Shown one piece after another: positions 1 through 5,481 of a DNA stretch of 10,566 bases. Source of the DNA: Armatimonadota bacterium (GTDB lineage: Bacteria > Vulcanimicrobiota > JACPDS01); NCBI GenBank assembly GCA_016183885.1, contig JACPDS010000179.1, positions 1-10,566 of the forward strand. Direction: 5' to 3'. Below the pieces are notes generated by a model, which saw only the letters and a list, made by a program, of their open reading frames with translations, made no database searches and was not told where the DNA came from. A program made the translations under genes and the position numbers. Numbering within the stretch: position 1 is the first letter of the stretch; every line of letters starts with the position of its first letter.

Positions 1-54
1 AAAAAAAATAAAAAAAATTGGGAAATCTGGATTAAAAAAAACACTGATGATTAA
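1..54 (+). CDS. Possible 3' end of an upstream gene (partial)
   Basis: The frame starting at base 1 is open from the window edge to a TAA at 52-54. It encodes a lysine-rich tail ending WEIWIKKNTDD, and it would overlap the next gene by 8 bases, matching the overlapping style of this operon. Only 17 codons are visible and the stretch is very A-rich, so the reading could be chance. No function can be suggested. The frame of the following gene is also open to the edge, so a longer upstream start for that gene is the main alternative. Confidence 0.3.
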   Translation, partial: KKNKKNWEIWIKKNTDD

Positions 55-847
55 ATTCCCATTTTCCGAACAACAAATTAAGCGCTATAGCCGTCAAATT
101 ATTCTGTCTGAAGTGGGAGGTAAGGGCCAAAAAAAAATTTCTCAAAGCAAAATATTGATTATCGGAATAGGGGCGTTAGGCTCTATAGCGGCTTACTATT
201 TATCGGGGGCAGGTATTGGAACATTAGGTTTGGCTGATTGCGAAAAAGTAGAATTAAGCAATCTTCACAGACAGATTATTCATAATTATTCTGATTTAGG
301 AAAATTAAAAGTTAATTCAGCTTATGAAAAACTAAAAAAAATAAATCAGGAAGTTAATTTTAAAATTTATCCGGAAAAATTAACTTCTAAAAACGGATTA
401 AAAATTATTCAAGAATTTGACTTAATTTTAGACGGAAGCGACAATTTAAAAACCCGCTTTTTAATTAACGATGCCTGTGTTTTATTAAATAAACCTCTTT
501 TTTATGGAGCGGTATTTGGTTTTGAAGGTCAAGCTACTACGATCATTCCTCATAAGGGACCATGTTTGCGCTGTTTTTTAAAACTTCCCATAGGATTAAT
601 TTTAAACTGTGAAGAAACAGGGGTTTTGGGAGTTCTCCCCGGCTTTATAGGAATAATTCAAGCTACAGAAGCTCTAAAATTCATTTTAAATAAAGGCAAT
701 TTGCTTCTTGGCAACTTATTAATTTATGATGCTTTAAAAATGCAGTTTAATAAAATTAAAATTAAAAGGGACTTAAATTGTATTTTATGCGGAAAAAATT
801 CCAAAATTAAAAAACTTAAGGAGGAATATTATGAGCGTAAAATCTGA
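47..847 (+). CDS. ThiF/MoeB/HesA-family E1-like adenylyltransferase
   Basis: This 266-residue protein is an E1-type enzyme that should adenylate the C-terminal glycine of a small ubiquitin-like sulfur carrier (ThiS, MoaD or similar) in the cytoplasm. The family opening RYSRQIIL is at residues 13-20. The nucleotide-binding loop GIGALG is at 40-45. ELSNLHRQ (69-76) supplies the conserved Arg, and DGSDN is at 129-133. Two CxxC pairs, C173/C176 and C245/C248, form the usual structural zinc site. C188, in CEETGVLGVLPG, sits where MoeB and ThiF carry a conserved or conjugating cysteine. Length fits MoeB or ThiF without a rhodanese domain. The ATG at 47 places the RYSRQ motif at the usual distance from the N-terminus; its ribosome site is weak and the frame is open upstream to the window edge. 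No ThiS- or MoaD-like partner is visible, so thiamine, molybdopterin and other sulfur-transfer roles cannot be separated. It overlaps dcd by 17 bases. Confidence 0.88.
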   Translation: MIKFPFSEQQIKRYSRQIILSEVGGKGQKKISQSKILIIGIGALGSIAAYYLSGAGIGTLGLADCEKVELSNLHRQIIHNYSDLGKLKVNSAYEKLKKINQEVNFKIYPEKLTSKNGLKIIQEFDLILDGSDNLKTRFLINDACVLLNKPLFYGAVFGFEGQATTIIPHKGPCLRCFLKLPIGLILNCEETGVLGVLPGFIGIIQATEALKFILNKGNLLLGNLLIYDALKMQFNKIKIKRDLNCILCGKNSKIKKLKEEYYERKI

Positions 848-1385
848 TAAATGGATTAAAAAGATGGCGGAAAAATCTAAAATGATTAATCCTTTTTCTG
901 AAAAACAAATTAAAAATAATGTAATTTCTTATGGATTATCTTCTTATGGTTATGATATGCGTATAGCTTCTGAATTTAAAATTTTTAAAAATATTCACGA
1001 TTCTATAATTGATCCTAAAAAAATAAATCCCGAATTATTTGAAGCTTGCCAAGGAGATATTTGTATTATTCCGCCAAACTCGATTATTTTAGCAAGAAGT
1101 GTGGAATATTTTAATATTCCAAGAAAAATTATCACTATTTGCTTGGGAAAATCCACTTATGCCCGCTGCGGGGTAATTGTTAATGTTACGCCTTTTGAAC
1201 CGGAATGGGAAGGTTATGCAACGCTGGAAATTTCCAATACTGCTCCAGCGCCGGTAAAAATTTATGCTAATGAAGGAATTGCCCAGATTATTTTTCTGGA
1301 AGCAGACGAAGAATGTTTAATTTCTTATAAAGATAAAGCTGGAAAATATCAAGCTCAGGATAAAATTGTTTACGCTAAGATTTAG
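831..1385 (+). CDS. dcd: dCTP deaminase
   Basis: This enzyme deaminates dCTP to dUTP and ammonia, feeding dTMP synthesis. It is a cytoplasmic trimer of the dCTP deaminase/dUTPase fold. The 184 residues are close to canonical along their whole length. SYGLSSYGYDMR is at 33-44. GKSTYARCG (106-114) holds the Ser108 and Arg112 equivalents of E. coli Ser111 and Arg115. TPFEPEWEGY is at 120-129, and TLEISNT (131-137) contains the catalytic Glu133. YANEGIAQ is at 145-152 and GKYQ at 171-174 in the C-terminal lid. The ATG at 831 is preceded by a strong AAGGAGG at about 820 inside the ThiF-like gene. The family opening MSVKSDKWI matches this start. The close similarity to the monofunctional Dcd consensus suggests it does not also hydrolyse dUTP, but this cannot be decided by eye. 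It overlaps the next gene by 20 bases. Confidence 0.96.
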   Translation: MSVKSDKWIKKMAEKSKMINPFSEKQIKNNVISYGLSSYGYDMRIASEFKIFKNIHDSIIDPKKINPELFEACQGDICIIPPNSIILARSVEYFNIPRKIITICLGKSTYARCGVIVNVTPFEPEWEGYATLEISNTAPAPVKIYANEGIAQIIFLEADEECLISYKDKAGKYQAQDKIVYAKI

Positions 1386-2226
1386 TTTTTTAATATTTTT
1401 TTTATTCTTAAGCTTTAATCTAAGTTTTGCCGAACCTAAATTTAATAATGAAAGCGCTTATTTATTTTTAGAAAAAATCTGCGATTTTGGCTCTCGTTAC
1501 TGCGGCACTATAACTCACAAAAAAACCGGTGATTTTATTTTGGAAAAATTAAATCAATATTGCAATGAAGTAATAGTGCAAAGATTTTATCTTCCTGATT
1601 ATAAAATTAATTTTACTAATTTTATAGGAATATTCAATCCTAAAAATCCTAAAAAAATTCTTATCGGCGCTCACTGGGACACCCCCAAGGCTAAATTTGG
1701 AATTAATAAAGAAGAATTTATTTTAGGCGCTAATGACGGAGGCTCTGGAACTGCCGCGCTGTTAGAATTAGCGCGTAATTTATCTTTTAAAAAACCCGCT
1801 CTAGGAGTTTATTTAGTTTTTTTTGACGGAGAAGATTTTGGAAATTCAAGCAATGAACTTTGTTTGGGTTCAAAATATTTTGTTAAAAATTTAAAAGAAA
1901 AATTTGAGTATGGAATTATTATTGATATGATAGGAGGTAAAAACTTAAAAATTTTTATTGAAGGAAATTCTTATATTTACGCGCCTTGGCTAGTTAAAAA
2001 AATTTGGGGTGAAGCTAAAAACTTAAATTATTTAAATTTTAGCGATAAAATTAAATATTATGTTTATGATGATCATCTTCCCTTAATTAAACAAGGCATT
2101 CCTACTATTTTACTAATTGATTTAGATTATCCGCCCTGGCATACTAAAGACGATACTTTAGATAAATGTTCTAAGGATTCTTTGGGAATTATTGGAAATT
2201 TGCTATTAAAGGTGATTTTTAAATAA
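1366..2226 (+). CDS. Exported M28-family zinc enzyme, glutaminyl cyclase-like
   Basis: The protein starts with TTG at 1366, inside the end of dcd, with AGGA at 1356-1359. This start is chosen because it gives a complete signal peptide: a short positive n-region, a hydrophobic core at residues 6-20, then SFA|EP. The mature part is a single M28 aminopeptidase-like domain. GAHWDT (101-106) gives His103 and Asp105. GANDGGSG (121-128) gives Asp124. FFDGEDFG (152-159) gives Glu156 and Asp157. IDMIG (186-190) gives Asp187. DDH is at 235-237, and PPWHTKDDTLDK is at 256-267. The Trp258-His259 pair followed by TxDD, plus the upstream DDH, resembles glutaminyl-peptide cyclotransferases more than classical aminopeptidases. 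It may therefore convert N-terminal Gln to pyroglutamate on exported proteins, or cleave N-terminal residues. The family is secure; the choice between cyclase and peptidase is inference. It is the last gene of the ThiF-dcd transcript and converges with the minus-strand island. Confidence 0.85.
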   Translation: MFTLRFSFLIFFLFLSFNLSFAEPKFNNESAYLFLEKICDFGSRYCGTITHKKTGDFILEKLNQYCNEVIVQRFYLPDYKINFTNFIGIFNPKNPKKILIGAHWDTPKAKFGINKEEFILGANDGGSGTAALLELARNLSFKKPALGVYLVFFDGEDFGNSSNELCLGSKYFVKNLKEKFEYGIIIDMIGGKNLKIFIEGNSYIYAPWLVKKIWGEAKNLNYLNFSDKIKYYVYDDHLPLIKQGIPTILLIDLDYPPWHTKDDTLDKCSKDSLGIIGNLLLKVIFK

Positions 2227-2270
2227 AAATAAACTTAACAAAAATAATTTTAATAAGTCTTTTTATTTTT
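2225..2270. terminator. Weak AT-rich inverted repeat between convergent genes
   Basis: AAAAATAAACTTA (2225-2237) pairs imperfectly with TAAGTCTTTTTATTTTT (2254-2270) between two convergent stop codons, so it could end transcription in both directions. It has almost no G-C pairs and the right arm runs into the end of the minus-strand gene, so the call is tentative. Confidence 0.2.
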
Positions 2271-2615
2271 GCAATAATTAAATGCTATACTATAACCTGC
2301 CGCAACTCCGACTATTACGCCCAATCCTGCATCCAGCCAAGCGCCCATTGGTCCAGCAATGAATCCTCCAAGAGCTGCTCCGCTAACTATTCCCAAAAAA
2401 CCGCCTATCGGAACGCCAAAAAGACTTTTTATCGCGCATTCCAATTTTATTTCATTTTCCGCTGGAGAAGTTTCATTAGCCGCTTTCTTAAGTGAAGATA
2501 AATTTAAGACAGTAGCAGAAACAAGCTTACTTTTAGCAAAAGTATCCTGAGGAACTAAAATTTTAGTTGGTTGCGTAGTAGGACTATCAATCCCATTGAT
2601 TCTATTTATTTCCAT
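2250..2615 (-). CDS. Small glycine-zipper membrane protein, bacteriocin-like
   Basis: This 121-residue protein has two parts. Residues 1-60 are polar and rich in Ser, Thr, Asn and Lys. Residues 61-112 are hydrophobic and glycine/alanine-rich, with repeated GxxxG-type spacing (GVPIGG, GAALGG, GPMGAW, GLGVIVG) that should form two closely packed transmembrane helices. A short basic tail (CKNKKTY) ends the protein. Such glycine-zipper hairpins occur in class II bacteriocins, pore-forming peptides and small envelope proteins. The long polar N-terminal part could be a leader, but no clear double-glycine cleavage site is obvious. The ATG at 2613-2615 has GGGAGG about 9 bases upstream. It is the last gene of a minus-strand island and appears related in layout to the broken gene upstream (2689-3090). 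No function is established. Confidence 0.7.
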   Translation of the reverse strand: MEINRINGIDSPTTQPTKILVPQDTFAKSKLVSATVLNLSSLKKAANETSPAENEIKLECAIKSLFGVPIGGFLGIVSGAALGGFIAGPMGAWLDAGLGVIVGVAAGYSIAFNYCKNKKTY

Positions 2616-2640
2616 AAATAAATACCTCCCTTTTTTTTCG

Positions 2641-2689
2641 CTATTTCTTATATTCTATTCACTATTTACTAATCACTATTCATTCTAGT
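2641..2689 (-). repeat. Degenerate heptamer repeat array
   Basis: Read on the minus strand, this spacer contains about seven diverged 7-base units of the form TAGTRAW (TAGTGAT, TAGTAAA, TAGTGAA, TAGAATA). It lies exactly between the two glycine-zipper genes. It is the same repeat type as the cleaner array at 5408-5470 and is again oriented with transcription. Confidence 0.55.
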
Positions 2690-3090
2690 TAAGATGAAGT
2701 CTTCATACATTCTTGCACCTTTATCACCAAAGCTAAAAAAGGCGCATACGTCATTCCCCACACTGCGCCATGCATAGCGGCTCTGTAGGACCAAAAACTC
2801 CGCCAATAGCTGCGCCTGCAATTCCTCCAGTTATAACGTCTAATATATAATCTTTAAACGTATTTTTAGCTCGCGCGCAAGAGGTTGCTTTTTCTAATTT
2901 GGAAAAAGATTTATCAATCTCTTCATATACTTTATCCTTACTTAATTTTAGCACTTGGTTTTTGGCAAACACTTCCTTTACCGCTTCTAGTGCTTGGGTT
3001 TCCTTTTCCACTCGTAGTGCTTGGCTTTCGCATTTCTTTAGAAAATGAAGGATAGTTCATATTCCCTAAGTTAACTTGCTTAATATTCAT
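2689..3090 (-). pseudogene. Glycine-zipper protein gene disrupted by two compensating frameshifts
   Basis: The natural start is the ATG at 3088-3090, six bases after a strong AAAGGAGG. It encodes an N-terminus beginning MNIKQVNLGNMNYPSF. That frame soon stops, but the +1 frame is open from about 3058 to 2751. It encodes a charged helix (KETQALEAVKEVFAKNQ), a linker with two Cys, and a glycine zipper ILDVITGGIAGAAIGGVFG. Near 2790-2800 the first frame becomes coherent again (YRAAMHGAVWGMTYAPFLAL, then a short tail) and ends at TAA 2689-2691. Start and stop are in the same frame, 134 codons apart. An extra base near TTTT/AAA around 3040-3055 and a missing base in the T5 run (plus-strand AAAAA, about 2793-2797) would explain everything. 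The restored protein has about the length and architecture of the intact zipper gene downstream. Either the gene is decayed or the sequence carries two homopolymer errors. A GTG start at 3011 for the middle frame alone is less convincing because it lacks an SD. Confidence 0.6.
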
Positions 3091-3116
3091 TTTTTGAAGC
3101 CTCCTTTAAAATTTTT
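3088..3116 (-). promoter_or_regulatory. Conserved SD/leader block, copy 1
   Basis: The minus-strand block AAATTTTAAAGGAGGCTTCA runs into A6TG and is almost identical to the block in front of the gene starting at 3638 (3636-3663). It contains a near-perfect SD (AAAGGAGG). The identity covers more than the SD itself, which implies a recent duplication of leader plus start region. Confidence 0.65.
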
Positions 3117-3137
3117 ATTTATAACTTTAAGAGAAAT

Positions 3138-3638
3138 TTAGCTCGAATATCCAGAGAGCTTTTCTCCTTCAAAATTTACTAAAATATCAGTATGAGCCGC
3201 CTTATAACTATTGACTTGTTCTTTAGGGATACTAATTCTTACTACTTTAGGGGGACTGTTATAAGGCCAACAAGTTGTAAACCATGGTTTTTGATTAGTT
3301 AATTGAGGATATTTCCCTATAATATAGTCTAAAGCTTTCTTTAGAGCGCTTACATCTCTTAAAGGTACAAGACCATTTCTTACCTCGGGAGTTTCTTCAT
3401 CATATCCTCTCTCATATAATCTTAATATCCCATCTTTATCAAAGTATGTTTTCAAATCTCTTAAATGATAATATGTTTCTCCGCTAGGATCGCTTTGATC
3501 AGTTCCTTTTGAATAATAAAAAAGATCTACTCTTTCTTTTAATTTTTTAATGTTTACAGGAGAATATATTGGTCCAACTTTTATACATCCTGTATCCGGA
3601 ATATCTCTAGTTTTATTTGAATTTACATAATTAATCAT
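3138..3638 (-). CDS. Hypothetical protein, unrecognised (166 residues)
   Basis: I do not recognise this protein. It is soluble-looking, with no membrane segment or signal peptide and a mixed alpha/beta composition. Visible elements are an aromatic-rich stretch LFYYSKGTDQSDPSGETYYH (39-58), a possible beta pair FDKDGILRLYERGYD (66-80), and a helix VSALKKALDYIIGKY (96-110). The C-terminal segment KVVRISIPKEQVNSY (131-145) is followed by a final FEGEKLSGY. Cysteines are C18 and C123. The N-terminus (MINYVNSNK) shares the pattern I-x-x-V/I-N with the two glycine-zipper genes downstream. The ATG at 3638 has AAAGGAGG upstream within the duplicated leader block. Its context in a cassette of small peptides suggests an accessory role such as immunity, toxin or peptide modification, but nothing in the sequence proves any of these. 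Confidence 0.7.
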   Translation of the reverse strand: MINYVNSNKTRDIPDTGCIKVGPIYSPVNIKKLKERVDLFYYSKGTDQSDPSGETYYHLRDLKTYFDKDGILRLYERGYDEETPEVRNGLVPLRDVSALKKALDYIIGKYPQLTNQKPWFTTCWPYNSPPKVVRISIPKEQVNSYKAAHTDILVNFEGEKLSGYSS

Positions 3639-3663
3639 TTTTGAAGCCTCCTTTAAGATTTTT
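3636..3663 (-). promoter_or_regulatory. Conserved SD/leader block, copy 2
   Basis: The minus-strand block AAAAATCTTAAAGGAGGCTT runs to CAAAAATG. It matches copy 1 (3088-3116) over about 25 bases with one substitution and one A-run length change. It provides the ribosome site of the 166-residue gene. Confidence 0.65.
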
Positions 3664-3682
3664 CATGATACTTTATAAATCA

Positions 3683-3712
3683 ATTATAAATAAAAGAGTT
3701 TTAAAATGTCTA
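3683..3712 (-). promoter_or_regulatory. Putative sigma70-type promoter for the minus-strand cassette
   Basis: On the minus strand, TAGACA (3712-3707) and TATAAT (3688-3683) are separated by 18 bases, 45-70 bases upstream of the ATG at 3638. It lies just downstream of the terminator of the 24-residue peptide gene, so the larger genes could be transcribed independently of the peptide. AT-richness raises the chance of a false match. Confidence 0.45.
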
Positions 3713-3745
3713 TTAAAATTTTGTTAACATTTAGACAAATAAAGA

Positions 3746-3777
3746 AAATAGGCTCTGCTTATATGCAGAACCTATTT
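3746..3777 (-). terminator. Rho-independent terminator after the 24-residue peptide gene
   Basis: The minus strand reads AAATAGGTTCTGC, ATATAA, GCAGAGCCTATTT: a 13-bp stem with a single G-U pair and a 6-base loop, followed by a U-rich stretch. On the plus strand the same position is a C-A mismatch, so the structure is better on the minus strand. It begins about 37 bases after the peptide stop codon and can end or attenuate transcription before the downstream genes. Confidence 0.75.
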
Positions 3778-3813
3778 ATTAAACTTAAGTAAAGACTTTT
3801 TTATCTTAAAATT

Positions 3814-3888
3814 TTAAGTGCAGTGAGTTTTTTTGTCATCGCATTTAGTGGAAGGATAACCTTTTTTTAAAGTTGGTTTTTTATACAT
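3814..3888 (-). CDS. 24-residue peptide with YxxPxL motif, possible modified-peptide precursor
   Basis: A perfect AAGGAGGTG (3907-3899) lies 10 bases before an ATG (3886-3888) that opens a 24-codon frame ending in TAA. The peptide begins MYKKPTLKKG, continues with YPST, and carries Cys16 and Cys23 in a hydrophilic, Lys- and Asp-containing tail. A dedicated terminator follows. Tyr2-x-x-Pro5-x-Leu7 with Gly10 is the same pattern that lasso-peptide leaders use to bind a PqqD-like recognition domain (YxxPxL...G). The segment after it is only about 14 residues, and no RiPP enzyme lies in the window. It could be a RiPP precursor, a signalling peptide or a regulatory leader. The strong SD and the terminator make translation likely; function is inference. 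Confidence 0.55.
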   Translation of the reverse strand: MYKKPTLKKGYPSTKCDDKKTHCT

Positions 3889-3979
3889 TCTTTTTTTTCA
3901 CCTCCTTTTATTTATATTCTAGGCTGTATTTTTTATCCTTTTTTATTTTTTATACTTTTTTATATAAATACATTCTTAT

Positions 3980-4073
3980 GAAAATTTTATGAAGTTTTTT
4001 AATAAAGGAATTTTAAGCCGCTTGACGAAAATTAAAAATTAATTATAATTGTGAAAAATATCATAAAATTTTC
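3980..4073. repeat. 13-bp perfect inverted repeat bracketing the nuo promoter
   Basis: GAAAATTTTATGA at 3980-3992 and its exact reverse complement TCATAAAATTTTC at 4061-4073 flank the -35/-10 elements of the nuo promoter, with 68 bases between arms. Each arm contains the palindrome AAAATTTT. This could be a pair of operator sites or part of a folded leader; in such AT-rich DNA chance is possible. Confidence 0.4.
4022..4049 (+). promoter_or_regulatory. Sigma70-type promoter of the nuo operon
   Basis: TTGACG (4022-4027) and TATAAT (4044-4049) are separated by 16 bases. The expected transcription start near 4056 leaves a leader of about 34 bases before nuoA. This is the best promoter match in the window and sits at the head of the complex I genes. 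It lies in the divergent spacer shared with the minus-strand peptide gene. Confidence 0.65.
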
Positions 4074-4089
4074 GAAATGAGGAAAATTA

Positions 4090-4449
4090 ATGATTTATAA
4101 AGATTATTTTTATGTAGTTATTTTTATGTTTTTAGGGATAATCTTTGTTTTAGGATCAATAATTTTTTCTAAAATTTTAGCTCCTTCGAAATTTAGTTTG
4201 GAAAAAGCTTCTCCTTATGAATGCGGAGAAAAACCTATCGGCGATGCATGGGTGCAGTATAATGCGCGTTATTATATTTTTGCGATGATGTTTGTAATTT
4301 TTGATGTGGAAGCCATCTTCTTAGTTCCCTGGGCGGTAACTTTAAAAGATTTAGGAATTTATTCTTTTGTAGAAATGGTAATTTTCTTATTCATATTAAG
4401 CACAGCTTTAATATATGCTTTTAAAAAGAAAGTTTTAGAATGGGTATAA
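4090..4449 (+). CDS. nuoA: NADH-quinone oxidoreductase subunit A
   Basis: This small membrane subunit of complex I has 119 residues and three predicted transmembrane helices (about 8-29, 62-82, 92-111). It helps hold the quinone-site junction between the membrane arm and the hydrophilic arm. The conserved loop SPYECGEKPIGDAW (41-54) contains the redox-sensitive cysteine region, and the second helix carries the conserved FDVE (71-74). The start has TGAGGA about 7 bases upstream. It is the first gene of the operon, follows the promoter at 4022-4049, and overlaps nuoB by 10 bases. Confidence 0.95.
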   Translation: MIYKDYFYVVIFMFLGIIFVLGSIIFSKILAPSKFSLEKASPYECGEKPIGDAWVQYNARYYIFAMMFVIFDVEAIFLVPWAVTLKDLGIYSFVEMVIFLFILSTALIYAFKKKVLEWV

Positions 4450-4946
4450 TTGAAAAAACCGCTCCTTATATTGAAAAACTTCCCGGCGGAGGAATAGTTC
4501 TTACTACTATAGATTGGTTTTTTAATAATGCCAGAAAAAATTCTATCTGGTATATGCTCTTCGGATTAGCTTGCTGCGCTATTGAACTTATGGCTACCGG
4601 CGCGGCTCGCTACGATTTCGATCGTTTTGGAATGATTTTTCGCTCTTCTCCCCGCCAGTCCGATTTAATGATCGTAGCTGGAACAATTACTTTAAAAATG
4701 GCTCCGCGGGTAAAACTGCTTTATGAACAAATGCCCGAACCTAAGTATGTAATAGCTATGGGAGGATGCGCTATTAATGGAGGTCCATTTTATTATGACA
4801 ATTATTCTGTTTTAAAAGGCATTGATCAAGTTATTCCTGTTGACGTTTATGTTCCCGGCTGTCCTCCCCGTCCGGAAGCTTTAATGCATGGAGTGCTTGC
4901 GCTGCAGGAAAAAATTAAAAAAAATACTTTCAAAAATAAAAAATGA
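4440..4946 (+). CDS. nuoB: NADH-quinone oxidoreductase subunit B
   Basis: NuoB binds cluster N2, the terminal [4Fe-4S] centre that reduces quinone. The four ligands are visible: the tandem Cys45-Cys46 in GLACCAIELM (43-51), Cys110 in GGCAINGG (108-115), and Cys141 in GCPPRPEA (140-147). FGMIFRSSPRQSD (63-75) and MPEPKYVIAMGG (98-109) are also family hallmarks. The 168 residues match the usual length. The start overlaps the nuoA stop, and the last bases (ATGA) overlap the nuoC start, so translation is probably coupled. Complete N2 ligation argues that this is a functional respiratory-type complex. Confidence 0.97.
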   Translation: MGIIEKTAPYIEKLPGGGIVLTTIDWFFNNARKNSIWYMLFGLACCAIELMATGAARYDFDRFGMIFRSSPRQSDLMIVAGTITLKMAPRVKLLYEQMPEPKYVIAMGGCAINGGPFYYDNYSVLKGIDQVIPVDVYVPGCPPRPEALMHGVLALQEKIKKNTFKNKK

Positions 4947-5404
4947 ATCTTTTAGAAATTTTAAAATTATTAAAAGAAAATTTTCCTCAAGAAAAATTTA
5001 TTGAAGATTCTAACAATTCTGAAGCTGTTTATGTTGAAGAAAATAATTTATATTCTTTAGTTAAATTTATAAAAGAAAATCAGGCTTTATGCTTTGATTA
5101 TTTAATTTTTATCACTGCTATAGATTATAAAGATTATTTTGAATTAGTTTATTATTTTTATTCTTATTCTAAAAATCATCGTTTAGCTTTAAAAGTTAAA
5201 TTACCTCTTAGTAATTTGCAAATTAAAAGTATTTCCAACCTTTATGCTACAGCAGATTGGAATGAAAGAGAAATTTATGACCTTTTCGGGATAAAATTCT
5301 TAAATCACCCTGATTTAAGAAGAATTTTAATGCCCGAAGACTGGGAAGGTTATCCTTTAAGAAAAAATTATACATATCAAAATTTAATCATAAAACCGGA
5401 CTAA
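4943..5404 (+). CDS. nuoC: NADH-quinone oxidoreductase subunit C (30 kDa)
   Basis: This hydrophilic-arm subunit packs against NuoB, NuoD and NuoI and carries no cofactor. The conserved C-terminal signature is intact: ADWNEREIYDLFGIKF (104-119) followed by HPDLRRILMPEDWEGYPLRK (122-141). At 153 residues it is on the short side, with the N-terminal half reduced and strongly AT-biased in codons. It is separate from NuoD, unlike the NuoCD fusion of E. coli. The start overlaps nuoB by four bases (ATGA). A heptamer array follows its stop. Confidence 0.94.
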   Translation: MNLLEILKLLKENFPQEKFIEDSNNSEAVYVEENNLYSLVKFIKENQALCFDYLIFITAIDYKDYFELVYYFYSYSKNHRLALKVKLPLSNLQIKSISNLYATADWNEREIYDLFGIKFLNHPDLRRILMPEDWEGYPLRKNYTYQNLIIKPD

Positions 5405-5407
5405 AAA

Positions 5408-5470
5408 TAGTATTTAGTATTTAGTATTTAGTAATTAGTAATTAGTATTTAGTGTTTAGTAATTAGTAAT
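5408..5470 (+). repeat. Nine-unit TAGTAAT/TAGTATT heptamer array
   Basis: Nine contiguous 7-base units fill the gap between nuoC and nuoD: TAGTATT three times, TAGTAAT twice, TAGTATT, TAGTGTT, then TAGTAAT twice. Because 7 is not a multiple of 3, the TAG and TAA triplets fall in all three forward frames. A degenerate version lies at 2641-2689 on the other strand. Confidence 0.85.
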
Positions 5471-5481
5471 TGGGAAAAAAG

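Noticed and set aside
2359..2550. 63-codon + strand frame
   Set aside because: It lies antisense to the intact glycine-zipper gene, has no SD, and its proline-rich content mirrors the glycine codons of the opposite strand.
2751..3011. Independent 86-residue gene starting at GTG 3011
   Set aside because: It has no SD, whereas a strong SD and ATG exist at 3090 in another frame and the original frame resumes after the glycine zipper; a frameshifted longer gene explains this better.
5408..5470. CRISPR-like or direct-repeat locus
   Set aside because: Units are only 7 bases and contiguous with no spacers, and no cas genes are near.
5470..5481. TTG start for nuoD
   Set aside because: It would take its first bases from the last unit of the heptamer array; the ATG at 5482 gives the usual NuoD N-terminus.
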